A DNA stretch of 64,000 bases from Chryseolinea serpens (GTDB lineage Bacteria; Bacteroidota; Bacteroidia; Cytophagales; Cyclobacteriaceae). Below, in pieces: positions 8,061-17,467 of this stretch; position 1 is the first letter of the stretch, and every line of letters begins with the position of its first letter. The stretch lies in assembly GCF_900129725.1 (NCBI RefSeq), contig NZ_FQWQ01000006.1, positions 496,001 to 560,000 of the forward strand, read 5' to 3'. The notes below the pieces were generated by a model. The model ran no database searches, was not told where the DNA came from, and saw only the letters and a list, made by a program, of their open reading frames with translations. The translations under genes and the position numbers were made by a program.

Positions 8061-9920
8061 ATGAAGAATCTTGCAGTATGTTTATCCCTGATCGCCGTGA
8101 TCATTTACGGATGTTCTCCCGCTGAAAAGCCGACCGAAGTTATGACCATACAAGACCCGCACACTTTTTCTGTTCCCGGCACCGCCACCGTGACGCATCT
8201 GAAATGGAAAGCCACTGTCGATTTCGACACCAAGACCATCAAAGCCACCGCCAGCTGGCAGATCAAAACCCAACCCGACGCCGACGTCATCATCTTCGAC
8301 ACCAAGGATCTGACCATCGATAGCGTGACCTTTGACGACGGCAAGCCAGCCGACTTCAAATTAGGCAACCCTGACAGTTTGTTAGGGAAGCCGCTGGCCG
8401 TTCTCCTTCGGCCCGGTGTGAAGACGGTGAACATCACCTATCAAACCGCACCCGGAGCAGAAGCGTTGCAGTGGCTTTCGCCGGCACAGACCGCGGGCAA
8501 ACACGAGCCTTTTTTGTTCACACAGTCGGAAGCGATCCTGGCCAGGAGCTGGGTGCCGTGTCAGGATTCGCCCAGTGTCCGGTTCACCTACGAGGCCGAC
8601 GTCACCGTGCCCAAACAACTTTTGGCGCTCATGAGCGCTTCCAATCCACAACAAAAGAATGCGAGCGGCACCTACCATTTTGAAATGAAACAACCCATAC
8701 CGTCCTACCTGTTGGCGTTGGCAGTGGGGGATATAGCCTTCAAACCGGTCAGCGCCCGCAGTGGTGTTTATGCTGAACCCTCGGTGGTAGACACCGCCAC
8801 GTGGGAACTGGTAGATATGGAGAAAATGATTGCAGGGGCAGAAGAGTTGTACGGCGCTTATCCGTGGGAACGCTACGATGTGATCGTTCTGCCACCCAGC
8901 TTCCCGTTTGGTGGAATGGAAAATCCGCGACTCACGTTTGCAACGCCCACCATACTGGCCGGCGATCGTTCGCTCACTTCACTCATCGCGCACGAGCTCG
9001 CCCACAGCTGGTCGGGCAACCTGGTGACCAACGCCACCTGGAACGACTTCTGGCTCAACGAAGGCTTCACCGTCTATTTCGAACACCGGATCATGGAGAA
9101 GCTGTATGGCAAGGACTACTCCGAAATGCTGGCCATGTTGTCGCTTCAGGAATTGAAGGAGACCATCGCTGCATTGAAAGCCGACAACCTGTATGGCGAC
9201 ACCAAACTGAAACTGGACCTCGAGGGGCGCAATCCCGACGACGGCATGACCGACATCGCGTATAATAAAGGCTATTTCTTTTTGAGGTCGATCGAAGAAC
9301 AATATGGCCGCGACAAGTTCGACGCCTTCCTGAAAGATTACTTCACGGCGAATGCCTTTCACGGCGTGAACACCGATGGCTTTATACGCTATATCAAAAC
9401 CTATTATAAAGACAAATTCTCGATCGCGTTAGACGACGCAAACTTCACCGCCTGGATCTTTACCGAAGGCTTGCCTCAAAATTGCCCCGTGCCCGTGTCG
9501 GACCGCTTCGCGAAAGTGGACGCCTTCCTGGCCCAATGGAAAGCCACCGGAAAAACCGATGACGCAGTGGCCAAGGCCTGGAGTACGCACGAGTGGCTTC
9601 ACTTTATCAAAAATCTACCCGACAAGTTGTCACCGGCACAATTGAAGGCGCTCGATACGTTTGGTCACTTCACGGCCTCGGGCAATTCTGAAATTGTTAC
9701 TGCCTGGCTGGTCAAGACCATACGCTTCGGCTACACGCCTGCGGAGACAAAACTGGAGGACTTCCTGGTCCACAATGGCCGTCGTAAATTCCTGAGCCCG
9801 CTGTACAACGAGTTGGTGAAGACGCCGGAAGGCAAGAAAAAAGCGCAAGCCATCTATCGGAAGGCGCGTCCGAACTATCACTTCGTGGCGACCAACACAT
9901 TCGACAAATTGCTGAAGTAA
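8061..9920 (+). CDS. M1 family zinc aminopeptidase, leukotriene-A4-hydrolase-like lipoprotein
   Basis: This 619-residue protein has an N-terminal lipoprotein signal (VIIYGCSPAE, Cys about residue 18). An N-terminal beta domain follows, then the exopeptidase motif GGMENP and the zinc site HELAH (H311, H315) with the third ligand E334 in WLNEGF. A C-terminal helical domain like that of LTA4H-type enzymes ends the protein. The predicted role is removal of N-terminal residues from peptides in the periplasm or at the cell surface. A promoter-like TTGG...TACTTTGG lies just upstream. It is 45 nt from the acyl-CoA dehydrogenase gene, possibly co-transcribed. A second M1 peptidase starts at the right end of the window. 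Confidence 0.93.
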   Translation: MKNLAVCLSLIAVIIYGCSPAEKPTEVMTIQDPHTFSVPGTATVTHLKWKATVDFDTKTIKATASWQIKTQPDADVIIFDTKDLTIDSVTFDDGKPADFKLGNPDSLLGKPLAVLLRPGVKTVNITYQTAPGAEALQWLSPAQTAGKHEPFLFTQSEAILARSWVPCQDSPSVRFTYEADVTVPKQLLALMSASNPQQKNASGTYHFEMKQPIPSYLLALAVGDIAFKPVSARSGVYAEPSVVDTATWELVDMEKMIAGAEELYGAYPWERYDVIVLPPSFPFGGMENPRLTFATPTILAGDRSLTSLIAHELAHSWSGNLVTNATWNDFWLNEGFTVYFEHRIMEKLYGKDYSEMLAMLSLQELKETIAALKADNLYGDTKLKLDLEGRNPDDGMTDIAYNKGYFFLRSIEEQYGRDKFDAFLKDYFTANAFHGVNTDGFIRYIKTYYKDKFSIALDDANFTAWIFTEGLPQNCPVPVSDRFAKVDAFLAQWKATGKTDDAVAKAWSTHEWLHFIKNLPDKLSPAQLKALDTFGHFTASGNSEIVTAWLVKTIRFGYTPAETKLEDFLVHNGRRKFLSPLYNELVKTPEGKKKAQAIYRKARPNYHFVATNTFDKLLK

Positions 9921-9965
9921 CCTAATGTCCCTGCATACGTCCTTCAAACCTTAACCGCTTCCACT

Positions 9966-11321
9966 ATGTCTATCATCAAGAAATTCAAATCGACCCTGGG
10001 CCTTTTGCAGACGCTCGACCTGGATAAGATCGGGAAACTCTCGCAAAAAGTAGACCTCAACAAAATGGTGGGGTTGGTGAGCAGTATGAAAGAAGAAGAT
10101 CTGCAGAAGCTGATCAAATTCATGGAGGGCGGAAAGAAGAAACACGAGTTCCCCGAAATTGATGGCGACTTCTACGATTTGCACGATCTCTTGAAGCCAG
10201 ATGAACAGGCCATCGTCATGCAGGTGCGTGAGTTTATGCAGAAAGAAATCCGGCCGATCGTGAATTCGTATTGGCTGAAAGATGAATTCCCACACCAGAT
10301 CATCCCGGAATTGGCCAAGCTCAACATTTGTGGGCTCACCTATCAAGGCTATGGTTGCCCCGGAAAGTCGTCGTTGCTGGAAGGCTTCCTGGCCATGGAG
10401 ATGGCGCGGGTGGATTGCTCGGTGTCCACTTTCTTTGGTGTGCAGAGCGGGTTGGCGATGGGTTCCATATACTATTGTGGATCGGAAGAGCAGAAACAAA
10501 AATGGTTGCCCCCCATGCAACGCATGGAGCTTATCGGCGCGTTTGGCCTCACGGAACCCGAAGTGGGCAGTGGTGCGGCCGGCGGACTTACGTGCACCTG
10601 TAAACGCAATGGCGATAAGTGGATCATCAACGGACAAAAAAAATGGATCGGCAACGCCACGTTTGCCGACGTCATCATCATCTGGGCACGCGACCTGGAC
10701 GATGGCAATGTGAAAGGCTTCATCGTAGAAAAAGACTCACCGGGTTTTAAAGCCGAAAAGATCAAAGGGAAGATGGCATTGCGGATCGTGCAAAATGCAC
10801 TGATCACATTGACCAACTGCGAGGTGCCCGAATACAACCGCCTGCAGGAGGCGAATGGCTTTAAGGATACGGCCAAAGTGTTGCGCATGACCCGCGCCGG
10901 CGTGGCGTGGCAAGCCGTGGGTTGTGGTCGCGGGGCCTATGAAAGCGCGCTGCGCTATACGAACGAGCGCAAACAATTTGGCCGGACCATCAGCAGCTTC
11001 CAGATGGTGCAGGATCTTTTGGTGATGATGCTGAGCAACCTCACGGCCATGCAAACCATGGTGTGCCGCCTCTCTCAGTTGCAGGACAGCGGCCGGCTCA
11101 CCGACGAGCATGCGTCGCTCGCAAAAGTATTTTGCACCTTGCGCACCCGCGACATTGTGAGCCACGCCCGCGAACTGTTTGGGGGCAACGGTATTCTGAT
11201 TGAAAATGACATCGCCCGTTTTGTGGCCGATGCGGAGGCGATCTATTCTTACGAAGGAACAAAAGAGATCAACACCCTCATCGTTGGCCGGGCCATTACA
11301 GGACAGAGCGCTTTTGTATAA
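9966..11321 (+). CDS. acyl-CoA dehydrogenase family protein, glutaryl-CoA-dehydrogenase/ACX4-like
   Basis: This 451-residue flavoprotein has an N-terminal extension of about 75 residues (helical, charged) before the usual three domains. Recognisable parts are FGLTEPEVGSGA (FAD-binding loop), KWIINGQKKWIGNATFAD, the arginine-rich helix GAYESALRYTNERKQFGR, and the C-terminal catalytic-Glu region SYEGTKEINTLIVGR. It is expected to oxidise an acyl-CoA to the enoyl-CoA with electron-transfer flavoprotein as acceptor. The spacing and sequence resemble short-branched, glutaryl or plant ACX4 forms, but substrate cannot be read from sequence. No other pathway gene adjoins it. Confidence 0.88.
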   Translation: MSIIKKFKSTLGLLQTLDLDKIGKLSQKVDLNKMVGLVSSMKEEDLQKLIKFMEGGKKKHEFPEIDGDFYDLHDLLKPDEQAIVMQVREFMQKEIRPIVNSYWLKDEFPHQIIPELAKLNICGLTYQGYGCPGKSSLLEGFLAMEMARVDCSVSTFFGVQSGLAMGSIYYCGSEEQKQKWLPPMQRMELIGAFGLTEPEVGSGAAGGLTCTCKRNGDKWIINGQKKWIGNATFADVIIIWARDLDDGNVKGFIVEKDSPGFKAEKIKGKMALRIVQNALITLTNCEVPEYNRLQEANGFKDTAKVLRMTRAGVAWQAVGCGRGAYESALRYTNERKQFGRTISSFQMVQDLLVMMLSNLTAMQTMVCRLSQLQDSGRLTDEHASLAKVFCTLRTRDIVSHARELFGGNGILIENDIARFVADAEAIYSYEGTKEINTLIVGRAITGQSAFV

Positions 11322-11391
11322 AATTTAAATGGACGTTATGCATCACGGGGCTGTGAACACGCACGGCTCCGGCTCCAAAAAATTATCACAC

Positions 11392-14259
11392 ATGAATAAA
11401 CTGTTTACGGCAGCGCTTCTCCTGGTGGCCTGCTTGCCACTGTCGGCACAAAAAAAATCCGTTGCCCAACCCAAGAAAGCACTCACGGCCGAGGCCTTTG
11501 CGATCTGGAAGGAGATCCCCTACAAAGCCATCAGCCCCGATGGCGGTGTGGTGGCGTTCACCATAAATCCGCAGGACGGCGACGGCAAGGTGGTGTTCTA
11601 TCATCTGAAAACCAATGCGCAGGACTCTGTTCGCCGCGCTGCCGAAATAAACCTGACGGCCGACAGTAGATATGCCGTATTCAAGATCAAGCCGCCGCTT
11701 CAACAAGTAAAAGAATTGCGTCGTCAGAAAAAGAAAAAGGAAGACCTGCCGAAAGACTCGTTGGGTGTTTATTCGTTTGCTTCCCGGAAGACGGAGAAGA
11801 TCGCGGAAGTGAGGTCCTATAAAATTCCGGAGAAGGTGGGGGGATGGATCGCCTACCAGCTCGAACCCAAAAAAGATGTAAAGCCCAAACCCGAAGACAA
11901 AAAGCCGGACGAAAAACCAAAGACCCTGCCCGACACCCTTAAAAAGAAAGAAGTAAAACCCAAACCTGTCAAAAAGAACAACGACACCAACGGCTACACG
12001 CTGAAGCTCAAACGGCTTGCCGATGGCAAGGAATTTTCATTTGGCTTTGTAAAAGAGTATGCGCTCGCCAAATATGGCCAGGGCCTGCTCCTGACCACCA
12101 CCGGCAACGACAGCAGCATGAAGGCGGGGGTTTATTGGTTCGATTTAAAAGAAGAGAAGCTGACCGCATTGCTGGAAGGAAAGAGCAAACAGAAATTCAA
12201 AAACCTTTCGATAAACGAAGACGGAACACAAGTTGCCTTTGTCGTCGACCTGGACACGACGAAGGCGCCGCTGCGCTATCCGAAACTTTACTCCTGGAAA
12301 ACCGGCGAACCCAAAGCCGGCATTCTGGCCGACGAGACATCGGCATCGCTTCCCGCCAAATGGATCGTAAGCGAACACAGCACTCCCTATTTTTCAAAAG
12401 ACGGAACAAAACTTTATCTCGGCGTGAACCCCCAACCGGTAGTGCAAGACACCACCTTGCTCCCGGAGGAAATTGTGAGCGTCGAGATCTGGAGCGCCCG
12501 CGACAGTGTGTTGTATACGCAACAAAATAAACAACTCGAGGCCACGCGCAAACAAGCCTTCGCGGCGGTGGTGCACCTTCAAGATAAAAAGCTGGTCGTG
12601 CTGGCCAACAAAGACATCCCCACCATAGCGGTAGCCGATGAAGGCAACGCCAACATCGTCCTGGCCACATCCGACATCAACTATCGGTGGTCCGATTTTT
12701 ATGATCCCTCCGGGTTCAGCGATGCTTATGTGTTGAACCTTAGTAACGGCGCGCGTCAACCTGTAATCTCAAAAGTCAAGGGGAATCCAAATCTTTCCGC
12801 GAAAGCGAAATATGTTTATTGGTTTAACCTCGAGGATACAACGTGGTATAGTTATTCTGTCGCCACGCAAAAGACAGTGGCCCTCACGAAATCGCTGAAG
12901 ACCTCTTTTGCCGACGAAGAAAACGACACGCCCGACTATTCTCCGGCTTACGGCATTCTCGGTTGGACCGCCAACGATGCCGCGCTGCTGGTGTACGACC
13001 GCTATGACATTTGGTCGCTTGACCCCGAAAATAAGATCGCCCCCGTCAATATCACTAAGCTCGGACGGCAACAAAAGCTGGTCTTCCGCTACATTCGCCT
13101 GGATCCGGAAGAGCGCTTCATCGACCCGGCGAAGGAACTGCTGTTGTCGGCTTTCAACGAGGACACAAAGCAATCCGGCTACTACAAGCTTTCGCTGAAA
13201 GACAACAAGCTCACCAAATTGTTGATGAGCGACCATCGCTACGCCGTTACCACAAAAGCTAAGAACGCAGACAAGCTCATTTTTACGCGCGAAAATTTTC
13301 GCGAATTCCCCGACGTTTGGACTTCGGATGTGAACCTTACGGCATCGTCGACCAAAAAACTGTCGGATGCCAACCCCCAGATGAAACAATACAAGTGGGG
13401 CACGGTGGAGATCGTGGACTGGGTTTCGCTGGACAACGTTCCGCTGAAAGGGCTCCTGTACAAGCCTGACAATTTCGACGCGTCGAAGAAATATCCCATG
13501 ATCGTGTACTACTACGAAAAAAACAGCGACGGCATCCATACCTATGTGGCACCGGAGCCGCTGCGCTCGTCGGTGAACCGGTCGATGTATGTGAGCAACG
13601 ACTACATCATTTTCGTCCCCGACATTGTTTACCGCATTGGCTATCCCGGCCAGAGCGCGTACAACTGCATTATGCCTGGCGTCACAAAATTGCTTTCGCT
13701 GGGTTTTGTGGATGAAAAAAATGTGGGCCTGCAAGGTCACAGCTGGGGTGGCTATCAAACGGCCTATCTCGTCACGCGCACCAACTTCTTCAAAGCCGCC
13801 GAGGCCGGAGCCGTGGTGTCGAACATGGTGAGTGCGTATGGCGGCATCCGTTGGGAGACGGGCTTGAGCCGGATGTTTCAGTATGAACATTCACAAAGCC
13901 GCTTGGGCGCCACTCTATGGGAGAAGCCGCTGCTCTACGTGGAAAACTCACCCATCTTTTTTGCCGACAAGATCGAAACACCCCTGTTGCTGCTGCACAA
14001 CGACGCCGACGGCCACGTGCCCTGGTACCAGGGAATTGAAATGTACATGGCCCTGCGCCGTCTCAACAAGCCGGCCTGGATGCTCAACTACAACGGCGAA
14101 CCCCACTGGCCCGTGAAACGCGAAAACCGCATCGACTTCCAGATCCGGATGGGCCAGTTCTTCGATCACTACCTGAAAGGCGCACCCATGCCCGAGTGGA
14201 TGCGCAAAGGAATACCCGCCGTGGAAAAAGGTATCAACAAGGGTTACTCGACAAAATAA
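11392..14259 (+). CDS. S9 family (prolyl oligopeptidase-type) serine peptidase, exported
   Basis: This protein of about 955 residues has a signal peptide (LFTAALLLVACLPLSAQ), a long beta-propeller region, and a C-terminal alpha/beta-hydrolase domain. The nucleophile is in GHSWGGYQ (Ser about 784), the Asp in HNDADGHVPW and the His in GEPHWPVK. The start at 11392 is chosen because it begins the signal peptide; an upstream in-frame ATG at 11329 would add 21 residues before it. A Lys/Pro/Asp-rich low-complexity insert lies at about residues 160-205, within the first propeller blades. It is probably periplasmic and cleaves oligopeptides or prolyl bonds. Confidence 0.9.
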   Translation: MNKLFTAALLLVACLPLSAQKKSVAQPKKALTAEAFAIWKEIPYKAISPDGGVVAFTINPQDGDGKVVFYHLKTNAQDSVRRAAEINLTADSRYAVFKIKPPLQQVKELRRQKKKKEDLPKDSLGVYSFASRKTEKIAEVRSYKIPEKVGGWIAYQLEPKKDVKPKPEDKKPDEKPKTLPDTLKKKEVKPKPVKKNNDTNGYTLKLKRLADGKEFSFGFVKEYALAKYGQGLLLTTTGNDSSMKAGVYWFDLKEEKLTALLEGKSKQKFKNLSINEDGTQVAFVVDLDTTKAPLRYPKLYSWKTGEPKAGILADETSASLPAKWIVSEHSTPYFSKDGTKLYLGVNPQPVVQDTTLLPEEIVSVEIWSARDSVLYTQQNKQLEATRKQAFAAVVHLQDKKLVVLANKDIPTIAVADEGNANIVLATSDINYRWSDFYDPSGFSDAYVLNLSNGARQPVISKVKGNPNLSAKAKYVYWFNLEDTTWYSYSVATQKTVALTKSLKTSFADEENDTPDYSPAYGILGWTANDAALLVYDRYDIWSLDPENKIAPVNITKLGRQQKLVFRYIRLDPEERFIDPAKELLLSAFNEDTKQSGYYKLSLKDNKLTKLLMSDHRYAVTTKAKNADKLIFTRENFREFPDVWTSDVNLTASSTKKLSDANPQMKQYKWGTVEIVDWVSLDNVPLKGLLYKPDNFDASKKYPMIVYYYEKNSDGIHTYVAPEPLRSSVNRSMYVSNDYIIFVPDIVYRIGYPGQSAYNCIMPGVTKLLSLGFVDEKNVGLQGHSWGGYQTAYLVTRTNFFKAAEAGAVVSNMVSAYGGIRWETGLSRMFQYEHSQSRLGATLWEKPLLYVENSPIFFADKIETPLLLLHNDADGHVPWYQGIEMYMALRRLNKPAWMLNYNGEPHWPVKRENRIDFQIRMGQFFDHYLKGAPMPEWMRKGIPAVEKGINKGYSTK

Positions 14260-14409
14260 TTGTTAATGAGTTGTTAAGCGCGTGTGCGCGTGGTGCCGGG
14301 CATTTCACCTCAGCATACACTTTCGGCGGTTCAGTTGTCGGAATGGACGGGTCATTGAAAATTTGTGGGTGGGCTCCAACCTTTCCACTACTTTTCGTGT
14401 CTAGAAATT
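14260..14409. other. non-coding start of a 371-bp gap
   Basis: Between the S9 peptidase and the esterase-like gene there are 371 bp. This first part holds no convincing gene. A weak promoter-like pair, TTTG at 14362 and TACTTTTC at 14389 with a rather long 23-bp spacer, precedes a small open frame. A terminator hairpin closes the gap. Confidence 0.4.
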
Positions 14410-14424
14410 ATGACCCTCGTGCAC

Positions 14425-14520
14425 ATGTTTACAAAACGCAGAATTTTATTGATCCTTGGGATTGTTGTAGCCATCATGGTTGGGCTTTACACCGGCCTTT
14501 TTGGAATGACCATGCCTTAA
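14425..14520 (+). CDS. possible small single-pass membrane protein (31 aa)
   Basis: The frame encodes MFTKRR, then about 20 hydrophobic residues (ILLILGIVVAIMVGLYTGLF) and a short GMTMP end, the positive-inside layout of a one-helix membrane peptide. An in-frame ATG at 14410 would add five residues. It is followed 77 bp later by a strong terminator, and a weak promoter-like pair lies upstream. No family is recognised and there is no clear ribosome-binding site. It could be a chance frame, although the charge and hydrophobicity pattern argues against that. Confidence 0.4.
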   Translation: MFTKRRILLILGIVVAIMVGLYTGLFGMTMP

Positions 14521-14597
14521 AAATGGGATACGCGCCCGCTTCATTAAGCTGGCAAATCGTCTTTGCCAATCCCTGAAATCCTTTATATATGAAATAA

Positions 14598-14623
14598 GAA
14601 AGCCGGCCTTGTAGCCGGCTTTC
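14598..14623. terminator. intrinsic terminator, probably bidirectional
   Basis: The perfect 10-bp stem GAAAGCCGGC/GCCGGCTTTC with a 6-nt loop is followed by GTGTTTTTT. It lies just before the end of the convergent esterase-like gene and after the S9 peptidase and small frame. Confidence 0.85.
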
Positions 14624-14630
14624 GTGTTTT

Positions 14631-16364
14631 TTAATAGCGCCAACTCTTTGTGTCGGCGCCTTTGGGTGCGCTTTCCTGGATGCGCTTCAATATTTTTGGC
14701 AGGTACATGGTGTTGTAGCGAAGGCGTGAAACGTAGTTGGGATTTTCGTGGTCGCCGTTCCAGCAATGTTCGGCGCGGTCGCCATAGTCCACCTCGCCGT
14801 TGTAGAAAGGGTTGTTGGTCTTCTTGAGGAAATCCTCCATGAGGTAGACAGCGTTGTTGAGATAATAGTTGTCCATATCACCACAGTAGATATGGATCTT
14901 TCCTTTCAGTTTGGGACCCAGCGTAGCCCAATCGCGTTGCAGAATATAGCGAAGATCGTAGTGCTCTTTCCAGTAAGCTGCCACCTCCGGATCGATCTCG
15001 CCGGTCAATTTGTCGAAGATGCGTTTCGGATAGCCGTCTTCTCCCTGAGGTGAATACACCGCCTCCCAAATGTCCCACTGCTGCCCGGACCGCGACTTGG
15101 TGCCGAGGGCCAGCTCCAGGTGGTTGCTTTCTTCCATGGTCGATTGGATCTGGCCGAGGTAGTTCCGGTGAGAGGGTTTTGGCAATTTCTTGAAGGGCGC
15201 GTCATACCAATAGGCGTTCTTGTCTTTGTAGATGTTCACCAGGCAGTAGGCACGGAAGTCGATGGGGTCGGGGCACGCCGCAAAGCAGCCGTTGAAATCG
15301 TCGGGGTAGAACATTTGCACGGCCAGCGCTTCCCAGCCGCCAGTAGACCCCCCGTAGGTGAAACGCGCCCACCCCTGGCCAATGCCACGGAATTGTTTTT
15401 CGATCTCCGGCACAAGCTCTTTCATGATGGCATCGCCATAGGGCCCCAGGTTGGCAGAGTTCACGGCATAGGAGTCGTCGTAGTATGGATTGGCATGTTG
15501 GATCTCTACAATAAGGAAGCGGGGAAAATTTTTGCTTTTCCATTGTTGGTGGAAGTTGTAGGCTTCCTGTTGCTGGAATTTGTTATAACCATAAATGCCG
15601 AAACGGGCGACATAGTCGGTGGTGTCCATCTTCGGATCGGGCGGGGTCTCGCTGAAGCCCCCGAAGTCGGCGGGAAAATGGCCGTGATAGATCATGAGCG
15701 GGTAGTGCGCGTTGGGGTGCTCGTCAAAGCCTTCGGGAAGGAGCACGTTGGCGCCGAGATACATGGGCTTGCCCCAGAACTCCGTCAACAACTTGCTTTG
15801 GATTTTGATGTGCTTGATATAGCGCGTGTCCTTTGGTGGTTCGATGGGCGCGATCTTTTGATCCATCACCAGCTTCACCGTTTGTGGTTTGGCGGGATCG
15901 ATGTTGACTTCAATGGGCTTGCTATAAAAATTTCCCGGTTTGCTTTGCCATTGCTGGCCTTCACCCTGGTCGGGGGGAAGCTTCACGGTGTGGCCCGTTT
16001 TCAGATGAAAGGTTTCGTAGCGGTTGATGAGCGCCTGTGCGAAATATTTTCCTCCGGGAACGTCGGCCAGACTACGCTTGGGGAATCCGAAGGCCGATGC
16101 ATCGATCGTGATCTCGTCGCCGGGCTTCATGCCTTCCACGTCCACGCCAAAAATGAGTTGGGCGTTCAGGCCGTCGCCAATTTGCGTGCGGGGCTCCGAG
16201 GCGTTGTTGTTGGCCAGCATCAGCAGTAGCCGGCCGTCCTGGGCCTGGTCGCTCATTTCTTTGGTGAAGGAGATCGTAAATTTTGGAACAGAAGCGCCCG
16301 GGGGCGAGGAGCATTGTTGGGTGGCGAGGACCACCGCGAACAACAGAATAAGTTTTGCACGCAT
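14631..16364 (-). CDS. alpha/beta-hydrolase (esterase-like) lipoprotein
   Basis: This 577-residue protein has a lipoprotein-type start (VVLATQQCSSPP). The N-terminal half (to about residue 200) is a beta-rich module. The C-terminal half is an alpha/beta hydrolase with LMIYHGHFP as the oxyanion-side loop and the nucleophile elbow YGGSTGGWEA (Ser about 340); a late RAEHCWNGDHENP region likely supplies the His. It resembles the putative esterase family (esterase D/Fes type) with an extra N-terminal domain. Substrate unknown. It is expected on the outer or periplasmic membrane face. It stands alone. Confidence 0.75.
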   Translation of the reverse strand: MRAKLILLFAVVLATQQCSSPPGASVPKFTISFTKEMSDQAQDGRLLLMLANNNASEPRTQIGDGLNAQLIFGVDVEGMKPGDEITIDASAFGFPKRSLADVPGGKYFAQALINRYETFHLKTGHTVKLPPDQGEGQQWQSKPGNFYSKPIEVNIDPAKPQTVKLVMDQKIAPIEPPKDTRYIKHIKIQSKLLTEFWGKPMYLGANVLLPEGFDEHPNAHYPLMIYHGHFPADFGGFSETPPDPKMDTTDYVARFGIYGYNKFQQQEAYNFHQQWKSKNFPRFLIVEIQHANPYYDDSYAVNSANLGPYGDAIMKELVPEIEKQFRGIGQGWARFTYGGSTGGWEALAVQMFYPDDFNGCFAACPDPIDFRAYCLVNIYKDKNAYWYDAPFKKLPKPSHRNYLGQIQSTMEESNHLELALGTKSRSGQQWDIWEAVYSPQGEDGYPKRIFDKLTGEIDPEVAAYWKEHYDLRYILQRDWATLGPKLKGKIHIYCGDMDNYYLNNAVYLMEDFLKKTNNPFYNGEVDYGDRAEHCWNGDHENPNYVSRLRYNTMYLPKILKRIQESAPKGADTKSWRY

Positions 16365-16538
16365 GACAGCTCAGGTTAGGTATGGAAAATAGACCATGGG
16401 CGCGACAATTCCAATGCATGTTCCACGGGTGGGGAAGTGGCCGGCATCCGGCAACGATTACTGATGATTTGTTAACAAAAAGTACTTCGAATTGCCTGGG
16501 GAAATTCCTTTCTTCGTGCCTTACTTAGCGATTGCGTG

Positions 16539-17411
16539 ATGAAGCATGTTCTTTTTGTGTTGATGATCCTGGTGATCTCCTGCCACAGCCGCACCCCCAC
16601 TCAAAATGCTACCTACGCTTTTATGCCACCCAAGCGCCTGGCCGAACTCACCCACGAGAAACTGAGCGAGCTGTCGGGCCTCGTGGCCAGCCGCAAACAT
16701 CCCGGCTTGTTGTGGACCCACAACGACAGCGGCAATGGAGCGGAGATCTTTCTGGTCGATACAACCCTTCACCTGAAGCTCACCTGCATACTGCCCGCCT
16801 ACAACCGCGACTGGGAAGACATCGCCGTAGGCCCCGGACCCGACCCGACAAAGTCGTATGTCTATGTGGGCGACATTGGCGACAACGACGCTATCTATCC
16901 CCTCAAATACATCTACCGTTTTGAAGAGCCCGATCTGAATCCAAAAAAAATCGCCCGGATCACGGCGCTCGACACCATCACGTTCCGCCTGGCCGATGGG
17001 CAGAAAGATTCCGAAGCGTTGATGATCGATCCGAAGAGCAAGAGTCTTTATGTCGTGTCTAAGCGCGAGAAACCGGTGTATGTGTACGAGCTACCCTTCC
17101 CGCAGTCGACCACGGATACGCTAGTTGCGCAGCGAAAAATCTCCCTGCCGATCACACAGATCGTATCCGCCAGCATCTCCTCTAAAGGAGACGAGATCCT
17201 GATGAAGAACTACGAACACATCTACTACTGGAAAGCAAAACAAGACGAGTCAATTGAGAAGGCCCTGGCCAGAGTTCCTAACGAAGTCGACTACGATCCG
17301 GAGCCTCAGGGCGAGGCCATCACTTGGTCGGCTAACGGTTCTGGATTCTATACGATCAGCGAGCGCACGCTGGGTAAAAAAGTGTATCTGTATTTTTATA
17401 AGCGAAAATAA
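16539..17411 (+). CDS. hypothetical lipoprotein, beta-propeller-like
   Basis: This 290-residue protein has a lipoprotein signal (VLMILVISCHSR, Cys about residue 15). The remainder has recurring strand-turn patterns: LSGLVASRKHPGLLWTHNDSGN, VYVGDIGDNDA, SEALMIDPKSKSLYVVSK, GEAITWSANGSGFYTISE. These suggest a propeller of about five to six blades, similar in feel to SdiA-regulated or esterase-like phytase domains. No catalytic set is visible. The ATG at 16539 is used; a GTG one codon earlier is equally possible. It converges with the MATE gene across a palindromic repeat. Confidence 0.7.
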   Translation: MKHVLFVLMILVISCHSRTPTQNATYAFMPPKRLAELTHEKLSELSGLVASRKHPGLLWTHNDSGNGAEIFLVDTTLHLKLTCILPAYNRDWEDIAVGPGPDPTKSYVYVGDIGDNDAIYPLKYIYRFEEPDLNPKKIARITALDTITFRLADGQKDSEALMIDPKSKSLYVVSKREKPVYVYELPFPQSTTDTLVAQRKISLPITQIVSASISSKGDEILMKNYEHIYYWKAKQDESIEKALARVPNEVDYDPEPQGEAITWSANGSGFYTISERTLGKKVYLYFYKRK

Positions 17412-17417
17412 ATGCAG

Positions 17418-17461
17418 AACCGCCCGCTTTCGCTAAAGCTTCAGCGGGCGAAGCTTTAGCG
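17418..17461. repeat. palindromic interspersed repeat, family B, copy 1
   Basis: Two nested inverted repeats lie here: CGCTAAAGCTT (17431-17441) with AAGCTTTAGCG (17451-17461), and CGCCCGCT (17421-17428) with AGCGGGCG (17443-17450). The reverse complement of 17418-17453 matches 34674-34709 at 32 of 36 positions. The copy sits 6 nt after a stop codon between two convergent genes, where it could also act as a transcript-end hairpin. Confidence 0.7.
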
Positions 17462-17467
17462 AAGCGG

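Noticed and set aside
12769-13890. 373-codon open frame on the minus strand
   Set aside because: It lies fully inside the S9 peptidase gene, is rich in His, Arg and Val, and has no family features; an antisense shadow.
14196-14576. 126-codon frame overlapping the S9 peptidase end
   Set aside because: It starts in another frame of the peptidase gene and has no sensible composition; only the small hydrophobic frame inside this gap looks real.
15120-16229. 369-codon open frame opposite the esterase-like lipoprotein
   Set aside because: No recognisable motif; the other strand has a signal peptide and nucleophile elbow.
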